Source of the DNA: Oscillospiraceae bacterium
GTDB taxonomy: Bacteria > Bacillota > Clostridia > Oscillospirales > Oscillospiraceae
Assembly: GCA_009784725.1 (NCBI GenBank)
Contig: WQXS01000005.1
Span: 23,381 to 87,380, forward strand
DNA: 64,000 bases
Direction of reading: 5' to 3'
Both the position numbers and the translations under genes were made by a program. Shown piece by piece: positions 35,438 to 45,900 of this stretch. The number at the start of each line of letters is the position of its first letter. The first letter of the stretch is position 1. The notes under the pieces are model-generated. The model saw only the letters and a list, made by a program, of their open reading frames with translations. It ran no database searches and had not been told where the DNA came from.

Positions 35438-36781
35438 TTACAAGAACATAGTCATGTAGAGCGGTAAGTGAATAACAGCATTTTTTACCATAACGTCTTT
35501 TGTATATAAGATATACGCTTCGCCTAATGCACTGCCGAATTTGTTTCTGAACTTATCAAGAGATGAATGTTCTTTGTAGGCAGAGGATTTAACTTCTACG
35601 GGGCAGATTTTACCGTTTATGTCTATTAAAAAGTCAATCTCCATAGTATTTACCCTGTTTAGAGAGTCAGCTCTCGAATAGAAGAACAACTTGTGACCGC
35701 CCGAACGCAGCATTTGTGATGCAATGTTCTCCATGAGCATACCTTCATTTACTCTTAGTTTGTCCTGCAGAATCGCCTGATATAAGGTGTTTTGTGTATA
35801 TTTTTTATTGGTAAATGCATGAGTTATGAGCAAGCCTGTGTCTGCCATATATAATTTATGTGTTGAATGATCAAAGCTGAGTGCCAACCCTTGTCCGGGG
35901 TCTGTTGTATTAAAGCACGGGTTTGCAATCATTCCATCAGAAAGCCACATAAATGCATTTTCATAATCCCGCAACCGTGCATTCTTAACAACTGACGAAA
36001 GCTTGTATTTCTTTTCTTTTTTTGATAGTTGCCCGGGAAGCCCGTCGAAAATTGCTGTAACCTTGCCTTTATAACCGGCAGCATATTTTGTTATATCACT
36101 GCGGTATAATTTCAAAATGTCTCTTTTTTCATAATCGGCAGCTTCAAAATCAGAGCCTTTAATATACGCAAGAACTGCTTGCGGCATACCGCCGACCAGC
36201 ATATATTGCCTGAACATGTTCATGACTTTTCTGTGCATTGCTTGTCCCATTGGTGTTCTTTGCTCATAACACAAACGCATATAATCTATGGCATTATCGT
36301 CACCTATAGCCCACAGAAATTCTTCAAAATCAAGCGGATGCATTTCCAGCTCCCGCTCCTCGGAAGGTAAAACTATTCCTTTTACATTTTCTTTGATTGA
36401 AATAAGTGAACCGGTTTCTATGTAATCGTATCTGCTGTCTGCAACAAGCTGCTTAATCATTTGTCGTGCAAGCGGATACAGTTGCACTTCGTCAAAAATA
36501 ATCAAGCTCTCTCTTGTATAAAGCTCGACACCATAGTGTCTTGAAAGCTTCGTAAAAAACACATCCAAATGAGTCCGGTCATGCTCAAAAGTATCGGCAA
36601 TCAGCGGAGACAGATTCGCAAAATTTACGACAATAACACTTTTATATTCGTTTTTACCAAACAGCTCACATATAAAACTTTTTCCAACCCGTCTTGCTCC
36701 ATTGACAAGCATAGCCCGGTTTCCGGCACATTTATTCTTCCAGTCTAAAAGCTCACTGTATATTTTCCGTTTGAGTTCCAT
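35438..36781 (-). CDS. AAA ATPase with DUF4143 domain
   Basis: A 447-residue protein from ATG 36781 (GGAGGT 9 bases before; an upstream ATG at 36811 lacks a site). The P-loop NGARRVGKS is near residue 32, and the Walker B-like LIIFDEVQLYP near 98. The DUF4143 C-terminal part includes a PD-(D/E)XK-like core (EIDFLIDINGKICPVEVKSS). This large family is common, horizontally mobile and of unknown function. Direct repeats of 32 bases lie 74-154 bases upstream. A second, divergent member lies at 48976-50274. Confidence 0.87.
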   Translation of the reverse strand: MELKRKIYSELLDWKNKCAGNRAMLVNGARRVGKSFICELFGKNEYKSVIVVNFANLSPLIADTFEHDRTHLDVFFTKLSRHYGVELYTRESLIIFDEVQLYPLARQMIKQLVADSRYDYIETGSLISIKENVKGIVLPSEERELEMHPLDFEEFLWAIGDDNAIDYMRLCYEQRTPMGQAMHRKVMNMFRQYMLVGGMPQAVLAYIKGSDFEAADYEKRDILKLYRSDITKYAAGYKGKVTAIFDGLPGQLSKKEKKYKLSSVVKNARLRDYENAFMWLSDGMIANPCFNTTDPGQGLALSFDHSTHKLYMADTGLLITHAFTNKKYTQNTLYQAILQDKLRVNEGMLMENIASQMLRSGGHKLFFYSRADSLNRVNTMEIDFLIDINGKICPVEVKSSAYKEHSSLDKFRNKFGSALGEAYILYTKDVMVKNAVIHLPLYMTMFL

Positions 36782-36854
36782 CGGCTTATTACCTCCATTT
36801 AATGAAAGCATACATCATAAAACAAGATAATTCAAGCCTTTTTTGCAGATGTTT

Positions 36855-36935
36855 CACAAAATGACACATGATTATTGCCATTTTCGCACAAAATGACACA
36901 TGATTATTACCATTTTCGCACAAAATGACACATGA
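36855..36935. repeat. 32-bp direct repeats upstream of a DUF4143 ATPase
   Basis: Two 32-base copies (36855-36886 and 36887-36918, one mismatch) and a 17-base partial third (36919-36935). Each starts CACAAAATGACACATGATTA and ends CCATTTTCG. The array lies in the presumed promoter of the ATPase gene. Two copies of a different repeat sharing ACAAAATG occupy the same place before the other ATPase (50318-50363). Confidence 0.8.
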
Positions 36936-36937
36936 AC

Positions 36938-36967
36938 ACAGGGGACTGAACACAGGGGGACGGTGCT
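36938..36967. repeat. REP-like copies at the stop codon of the giant surface-protein gene
   Basis: Two short copies, ACACAGGGGACTGA and ACACAGGGGGACGGTGCTC, lie head to tail and touch the TAG stop of 36968-48829. They share the GGGGAC core of the other palindromes but have no long second arm, so they look degenerate. Confidence 0.55.
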
Positions 36968-39900
36968 CTATATAACCATCAGGGCGATGGTGGCGAAGCC
37001 GAGCCAGCAGGTGAATTCGACCAGGCGTTTTGCCCAGCCGTCACGGACGGGGATGCCTTCGCGGCCGAAGAGGCTTGGGATTTCGGCAAGTGCGTATGGG
37101 ATAGCTACAATAATCATCGCTGCGCTGGCGCCTCTGTAGTCTGAATTTGATGCCACAAATGCTGCAAGCCCAATACTTATCAGCATCAGTACAAAACCAA
37201 GCTGCGGCGACGATGTGCCGGGATAATATCTGTACAGAAACTCGGAGTTCGGGAAACGGTCTTTAAAAAACGACAACATCCAAGGTGTAATGTCGAAAGC
37301 CAAAAGGAACACCACCATTGTACCGAACCCAAAGAACGGTGAAGCAACAACCATAAACATTCCTGCATAGAGAAGCATCGCCATCCACTGGAAAGCTGCG
37401 ATCTGTTCGCCCGGAGCCTCCGGACGGACGGCTTTGTTACGTACGGGGAAAGCATAATCCGCCAAATCTTCAAGCAACATACGAGCCCAATAAGCTGCAA
37501 TTGCGATAATTCTGACCTGACTGATTTGCTCGCTGCCAAAGAACTCCAAACCGGATAAACCATTGATTGATTTTAAAACTGTTGATGTCGCCATAATAAT
37601 ATAAATCGTCGGCATAATATAATCGGCAAATCTGTCAAACATAAACCGATTTTTATTGTCATTTGCCGGGTTGTACTTGCGCCGCAGCGGTCTTGTCCCG
37701 CCGAGAATCAGTGTAGTCGCAAACAGCGTAAACATTCCGACTAATGTCCGTATTTCGTCTACCCCTGCCGCATTGCCGTTTACGATTGCAAGTATTGCAA
37801 TTGTCGCCCATGCCAGGAATCCTGCACCTGAATCGAGAATACCCAATGCTACGATTGCAAGCACGAGCATAAACTCCGGAGGCATGGCGTTATAACCCAT
37901 CTGAATTGAGCTGTATACACCCAAAGCAATGCCAAGCAGCCAGAGGATAAACCCGCTCGAGCCGAACATTGCTCTTGCCCATGAACCGTCGCTTGCGAAT
38001 CGGTTTAGAATAAACGATGTCTTTACAGTTCTTTCCTGTAATCTTACACTAAATTTGTCACTCGTTTTCCTAAAGAGCGATATCTTCCATAAACCGTATT
38101 TATCGCCCCATTTTGCTTCCGGTTCTTTTGATTCCAAAATTTCATCTTCCCAATAAGTTTTGGCAATCGAACTGCGGGTGCGTTTCTTTGATACTCCCGC
38201 AATTGCGGCGATACCGCCAAGCAGACCAAATGTCACTGCAACCTGTGCCACTGTTTCCGGGTCCCCTTTGGCATCGTACAGCGGTACTCCTGCCATGAGT
38301 GAGCGTGCTATTCTCGGGTCGCCGGGGTCAATAGGTTCAAATAACTGTGCAGGCTCTGTAAACGCTGTTATTATCCCCTCGTCATTAAGCTGGAACGGCG
38401 CAACCGCTTGTACAATCTGCCCGTCGGGACATATACCTTCTGCTATTACAACATGGTTTCCGCTTTCCAGATTATCGGGGAAAGGTGCTGTTTTACTGAT
38501 AGTACCTGCATCACAAGTCTCTTTAGTGCCGACTTCCCGAGGTGTTGAATGAATTGTAACTGTGAGTTCTGACAGAGGCATAAGACCCGTGGCTTCAACC
38601 GAAATCGTTTTCCCGACAACCGAAGTTCCAACTTCAATGTCAAGACTCATATTCACAACAGGACCGGGAGCAAAATTTAAAATTCGTGACAACACAGACC
38701 CGGTATTTGCTGCTGTCTCCGTAGGAGACGTTGGAGCTGTTGGAGGTGTCGGAGACGAATCCGGTGTTGGTATCGGAGTCGGCAGCGCCTCTGTCGGAGG
38801 CACGGGTGTAGAAATTGGTACAGGAGTCGGTAGCGCCTCTGTTGGAGGTGCGGGGGTTGCTACCGGTGCTGGTGTCGGCAGCACCTCTGTCGGCGGCACG
38901 GGTGTAGGCATAGAAGGAGGCGGAGGCATCGGCTCCGGAGTCACTGCCGGCGGTGGAGGTGGTGGCTGCTGCGCCGGCGGGTCGGTTACCGGCGGGTTTG
39001 TTGCCGGCGGGTCGGTTACCGGCGGGTCTGTTACCGGTGGGTCGGTCGGTGCCGCCGTGTGGCTGAACACCGGTGTGAATGTAATTATACCGTTTTCTGC
39101 ATGAGCAGAATTAATTGCATATGTTGCAGTTCCCATTTGCGGAGTCGGGCTGATACCGTTTGCGGGAATAATACCCATGCCATTTCCAAGTGTCAGTGAG
39201 TTGAGGTCGGCTGTTTTTGCAATTACATAGTGAATGGTTATATCTCCGCTTGCTGCATATTCTGTGTCAAGTCCCATTGAACCGAAATTTACATCATCTC
39301 CGAACACAGCTCCCGTAAACGGCGACGAAACTATTCTAATCGTAAACGGCACAGCATCTGTTGCTGCCGAAGATAACGAACCTGCATAGTCACCGCCTGC
39401 GGCAGCTGTTACCCTGACTCTCAGCTCTCTACCCGCATCAGCACCCTGCACTTCGTATATAGCGCCTGTTGCTCCGCTGATTGGCGCAAATGTTCCGCCT
39501 ACATCACGCTCCCACTGATACGTAAGCTCTGCCTGCGCCTCGGGCGGTGTAATTCCCGTCACAACTGCCGTAAGCTCCGTACCGATTCGCAAGACACCGC
39601 TAACGGTCACCGTCGGTGTACCTGTAATCGGGATGCGGGTTATATTGAAATTGGCAGTTGCAGATGCCGACAGATAGTTTACTGTTTCTGCTGAAGTACC
39701 CCGAACTGTATAATTCCCTATTGCACCGGGTTCGGTTGCTGTGTATGTGCTGTCATCCGCACCTTGCACTTTGTATTGATACGTCACTGTACCGCCGCTT
39801 GTATTCGTAACAACCTGCGGATTTGGTGCATTTCCGAGAACCACATCGGCACAGCTTATGGTAAGTGTATTTGTTGCTCTTGCGATATCTAAAGGATTTG

Positions 39901-42900
39901 TAGTGGCTGTATGAGTATTACCGCTATTATCATAAGTAACTGTTATGGTTTGATTATTATTATCTGAGCGTGAAAGTGTTGAACCATTAACTAAGGATGG
40001 CTCTAAATAGTTTATGCCGAAGTTTGCAAATGTCACATCCAGAGTCGATGTATCATCATGTGTGAGCCTGATTGTCAGTGCAGAAAGGTTCAACGGATTC
40101 CCATGTGTGTAAGTTAGATTTGGTTGGTTTTGTACAGCTATACCGTTTACAATTCTCGCCGGGAGTGCGGGATATGTGACTGTGAATGTGACGCTTTCGC
40201 GATTGCTTGCAACCTCAACATTACTAACAACCGCTCCGCTTGTTATTGCATCAGCTATTGTCGGCTCAAAGTTTGTCGTGAATAAAATAGTATCTTTTCT
40301 GTTAAGTGTGACTGTTGCTGTATATATTTGACTTCCTGCAAACATGCCTGATGATGTAAAGGTACCACTCCATGATACTGTTCCGGTGAAATATGGCATT
40401 TCTGTGACTGCAGTATACAGAGCGGCAGCCGGATTACCGCCTTTGGTTGGAGCAGGTTTAGTTATTGTCGCATAAGCAATATCACTATTATGATTAAACT
40501 GCGGAGATATTGTTATGACACCATCTGACGCATCACCGGCACTGACAGTATATGTTGTTGTTCCGGTAGACGGACTGAGGGGTTCTATGCCATCAGCGCT
40601 GATATTAGCAGGCGCACCTCCAAATACAAGTGTGTTAAATCTATGTGTTTTTCCAATAGTATAAGCTATACTAATCGTTTCGCCACTCTGTAAGTATAGT
40701 GTTTCGGGCAATGGAGTAACGGGTGTGCTATTATGCGTAAACGTAACAGAATCATCTCCTACGGCTCCTGTCACAGCACTAATCCTCACAGTATACGGCA
40801 CTGTTGATGTCGGTAATGATGTACGCCCGCTTGCATAGTTTCCTGCTCCCGTTACAATTAACGTGATAACTTTGCCTGCATCAGAACCTTGCACAACATA
40901 ACTTCCGAGTACAGCACCATCTATTTCTACATTACCGTCTGCCGGGTCTACATGATACCATTGATAAGTCAGTCCTGCTTGTGCTTCCGGTGGTGTAATT
41001 CCTGTTATATTTGCAGTAAGTGTTGACCCTATTCGCAATATGCTTCCCGAATCTGTATCTGTTACTGTTATCGATACCGTCCCGCCAATATTCAAGGGAT
41101 TGATTGTTCCGTTCGTGCCGCTCATAGTATTTTGAGGTAATGCATAATTAAGAGCGTTTGTTGTTGCTCCCAATGTAATTGTATATATATAACTTTTTGT
41201 GCCTGCACCAATGTCGGCATTATCTGTAAATACTGCAGACACGCTAAAATCAACATCCCTGATAAGTTCATATCCCGTCACTTCACCCTCAAACGTTACC
41301 AATCCCGCTGTTGCGGATGTTGTGCCGTCAAAGGTTTTTGCTGAAGGTGTTGCAACACTTTCGATAGTGATGGTTTTCACCGTGATTGTTCCGGCTATCG
41401 TTGTATTATCGACCGGTGCAATATAGTTGCCTGCATGAGTACCGCCAAGCTGATAAACCAGAGTAATTGTGTCTGCTTCATCTGCATTTACACTGTTATA
41501 TGTCGCACTTGATATAGAAACTGTCACATTTTCAGAACCGACAACACCATCTGTTCCGCCTGTTGTGAGTGCTCCGACTGTTATACCGCTTCCGCTGTAA
41601 ATATTATCACCATCAAATACTTTTGTCGGAGTGCCTGACGGTGCTCCGATTGTGAGTTGTCTGCGGTTGATTGTCATACTGCTTGTGCTGCTGCGAATTG
41701 TTCCGCTATTGTTGAATATTAGTGTAACTGTTTGATTATCGTGTTCATGACGTAAAACGGTGCTGTTATGTGCGGGATTTGTCGTGATATTTTTTGCGCT
41801 AAAGCCGGCAAAAGCAACATCCTCCGTTGTGCCGTCATTATATGTAAGTGTCGCTTCAAGACCTGCAAGGTCAAGGGTATCTCCGTGTATGTATGTAAGC
41901 TTTGTTGGTTGCTCTTTTACCGCAATGCCTGTAACCGTCGCTTCGGCTGTTGCGGTGAACTGATATGAAATTGTAACTGTGCCGTTACTTGCATTATATG
42001 TCATTGCCGTTACGGGATTGCCGTTTATTGTCGCATTGGCTTGCAAAAGTCCCTCGAATGAATAATTTGCATTCGGTGTGAGAGTAACCGTTGCTGTATA
42101 TGCTGTTTCACCTCTAAACGGATTGTGTGCAGTATCAGCTGTTGCACCAATCGTCCAGCTAACAGCTCCTGCTGTAAAGTTCTGCGGTGGCGGCGGTTCA
42201 GGCAAAGTTGCTGCCGTATCGGGTGCATTACCTGTTTCCGGTGCTATTACCGTGATTGTTGCAGTGGTGATATTAACGGGATTGATTGTCAGTGTACCTA
42301 CATTTAAGTCGGTTGCTAAGGGATCGAACACAGTTCCGCCTGCTGTTTGCACCAATACATTATATGTGCCTGCATTTGTAGGCGGGTTCGTGTTTCTTTC
42401 GTATGTAGTGCCGTCTTCGCTTTCATAAAAAACCGAAATTCCACCTGCGTTTGTGTCATTAGGTATCGGTGCATCCCCATCGGTTCTGTATCCCACTGTT
42501 GCACCTTGCGGATTGCCATTATATATATGGGTATTATTCGTGACACGAAAGTCTGTTGCTACGGGAATAGGTATCACAAATGGTACTCCTGTAGTTGTCA
42601 GTTCAGTTGCGTTTCTTGCTACGTCCGGGTAGCCGGTTAATTTAAATGTTTGTGTGGAAAGTGTTGAGATTCCCGACATGGTTCTTGGGACTGATAATCC
42701 GCCTGTGAATAAATCAATTGTGCCCGTTCCAAATGGGGCAGTATTAAACGGAGCGGGTAATACCACTTGTACCGTGCCGGTTGATGTTGCGGGCGTTGCT
42801 GAGAAAGTTACGATGTTGCCGATGTTTTCAGTATCTGCGAAGTTTTGCAAATTACCAACCGGCAGCATAACAAATACATTACTTGCTGCTCCGCCTATTC

Positions 42901-45900
42901 CGCTTCCGATAGGCTGTTCAGTACCACCACCCGTAGCCATGATTTTGGGTGTACCGGTTATGAGTATATTGCCACCGCTACCTCCCATACCGCCGCCGAT
43001 ACCTGCACCTGCCATACCGCCATTTGCATAGACTGTACCGCCGGTAATAATTATTTCACCGCCGCTTCCTCCCATACCGCCGCCGATGCCTGCACTAAGC
43101 GCACTTCCTTTGGCAGTTACATGTGTTGTGCTGCCTCTTATTGTGATATCTCCACCGTCGCCGTCACGACCGCCTCCAATACCCGCACCGCCCGGTGCAA
43201 AACCGCTATCATCTTTACTTTCTGCTACAACCGAGCCACCTGTTATAGTTATTTCACCACCGGAGCCATTTACACCGCCACCTATACCTGCGCCACCATC
43301 ATTGCCTTCTGCGATGACTGTGCCGCCTGTTATAGTTATCGTTCCACCATTTCCACCGTCACCCCCACCGATGCCTGCGCCGCCTTCACCACCCGTGGCT
43401 GTTACTGTTGCGGTGCCACCGATGGTGATGTTTCCACCAGCTTGCATGTTACCGCCACCGATACCTGCGCCGCTTTCGCCGCCTGTGGCTGTAACTGTTG
43501 CATTATCTTCAATTATTATGGTTGCATTTCCACTTATTACTCGGTTCATGTTATAGCCGCCTATGCCTGCTGCTCCATTACTGCCTGTAGCAATAACTTC
43601 TGCATTGCCGCTTATTCTTATGGCACCACCTATTGGTTCTTCCCAATTATTAGCATCACCCCAGTAATAAACATCAATACCCGGGCTACTACCGCTAACT
43701 GTAGCAGAGCCTATAGCCATGACTTTGGCGTTGTCGCTTATTCCCATGTTGAAGTTGCCGGAGTTGGTACCGATACCCGAACCAAAAATAGTAGATGTTG
43801 CTTCAACTATCGCATCGCCGCTGATTTCTATATCATCTGCTGAAATAGCTCCGTAACCTGCAGCATTACCACTTTCGGCAGTAACTCTTGCATTATCAGT
43901 TATTATTAAAGTTTCGCAAATGATAGCTCGTCTTGTTGAACGTACTGTAACAATTGCATTATCGCGAATAATAATTGTACTGTTATCACCACCGTTAATT
44001 GCCGGTGGTGGCGAAGTAATATCTGGTGCCGGTATTGCAGTAACTTCTGCATCTCCTGATATGGTAAGCGTAAGACCATGTGCGGCATCTCCAACGCCAA
44101 TAGCTCTTGAATTATTATTAACGTATGCAAATACCTTACCGCCGTTGATAGTAATAGTCCCTGCCGAAGAAAAATGACCGCCGCCGATAGCCGAACCTCG
44201 AAAGCCACCTTTAGCATTGATTATACCGCTTTCGATTATAAGCGTACCATCGGTAGTATTGATGCCTGCTCTGCTCCCAGTATCGAACTCAACGCTGGCG
44301 GCATTATTATTGGTTACACTTAACGAATTCGTTGTTGTAGATGCATCATATTTACTGTCCATGATGGTCAGAGTTAAATCTCTCAGCGTTGTATTGTTGC
44401 CAATTTTTATACCGTTTGAAGTTCTGCCCTGCGCATCCGGTATGTCAATCCTCAGGTCGTGACCCGCAAGGTCGAGGGTGAAGTTTGTTGCTATGTTGAG
44501 TTGTGCGGTGAGTTGGCGTTGTTCTTTATCGTCGAGCGCGGGACTGCCGGACGTGAGAATGAAATCATTTGCAAGTGTGTATGTAATCACTCTGTTTTCT
44601 CCGGTGCCGATTTCGCTCCAGTTCTCATCGATGTGTCGCGGGTATGGATTGCCCGCTGCTGCAGCACGCAGCATTTGCTCGGGGGTGGGTAATGCACGTA
44701 ATACGCCGGTGTTGTTTTCAATGTTAATAAAGTGGGTGGGGGCGATGGACTGTGTGTCAGGTGGTGCTGCGTTATTCATGAAGAAGCCGAGTCCGATTCT
44801 GTTTATATTTGTTTGGCTTACTCCTGTTCCTGTGATAATAGCTCTATCATTAATAAAGCGGTTAATAACGGTTGTTATCGCACCAATGCTGTATAAATTG
44901 AGTGCGTCTATATTTCCTGTCCAGTCAGAAGCAATATTAATCACACCGAGTTGGGTGGGGGGACCGATTGCTAAATTAAGTGTTATACCCCCTATGCTTG
45001 CATTTCCCGATAAATTAACTGTTCTATCATCAACATATACATCACTTGGTTCAGGTGTGACACCGGCCTTGAAATTGCCTGTGATATCACCACCGCGCAT
45101 ATTAAAGGTGTAGCCGCCTCTAAAAGTTACCGCTGCTATTGTACGGCTTGTTTCAGCAGTTACATTATGCCCTGTGATTCTTGACCCGGTTTCCATGTTA
45201 AATGTACTGCCATTAACATTAACCAGTGCAACGCTTGCATCATTTCTTCCTTGAAGTGTGATGTTGCTTCCAAGAGTAAAACTTGAGGTAAAATCATTTA
45301 AAAATAACATTTGCCGGTCTGCTGCACCGTTATGGCTAATCGTCCGCACTTCGCCTGCACCGATAAGGGTTATGTTTCGATGTCGCTCCGCTGGTCCAAA
45401 TACACGGTTAACAAGATTTTGGTCGGCGTGGAGGGTGACAGTGTAGTTTTTGGGTGTTCCGGGTGAACCTGCGCTATCTGCGGCAATAGCGTCAAATGCA
45501 GCGTCAAGTGTAACGAATTCGGCGATGATATCACCTGTGACGGACACGGTGGGTGGGCGCGGTACGAGCCGCAGTTGGTTTGTGTTAAAGTGTTCGACCA
45601 TTAGTGAATCATCATCAGCGAAGAAGAACGGAACATGGGTTGCTGTTGCTCCGCTGTTTACGAACACGCGATTGGTCACGGTTTTGGTTATACCGACATT
45701 CATGTTTTCATCCGGGGTATTGGGACCTGTTCCGAGGACTATATATTGCCAGTCAGTGATAAAAACATTACTCCTTGTTGCTGTTTCAGTTTGTAAATTT
45801 GCGTTTATTATAGAATCTCCACCGATTGTAATGGAATTAGTTGCATGAACTCCTCCACCGTTTTCAACTGCTTCATTTCCTGTTATTTCCCCCCCGTTCA

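Noticed and set aside
36855..36935. Possible CRISPR-like repeats
   Set aside because: Units are directly adjacent with no spacers, only 2.5 copies, and no cas genes are nearby.
42845..43843. Long plus-strand frame rich in Cys, Thr and Ala opposite the giant gene
   Set aside because: It is antisense to Gly-rich coding repeats; its composition follows from the repeats and it has no ribosome site or family match.
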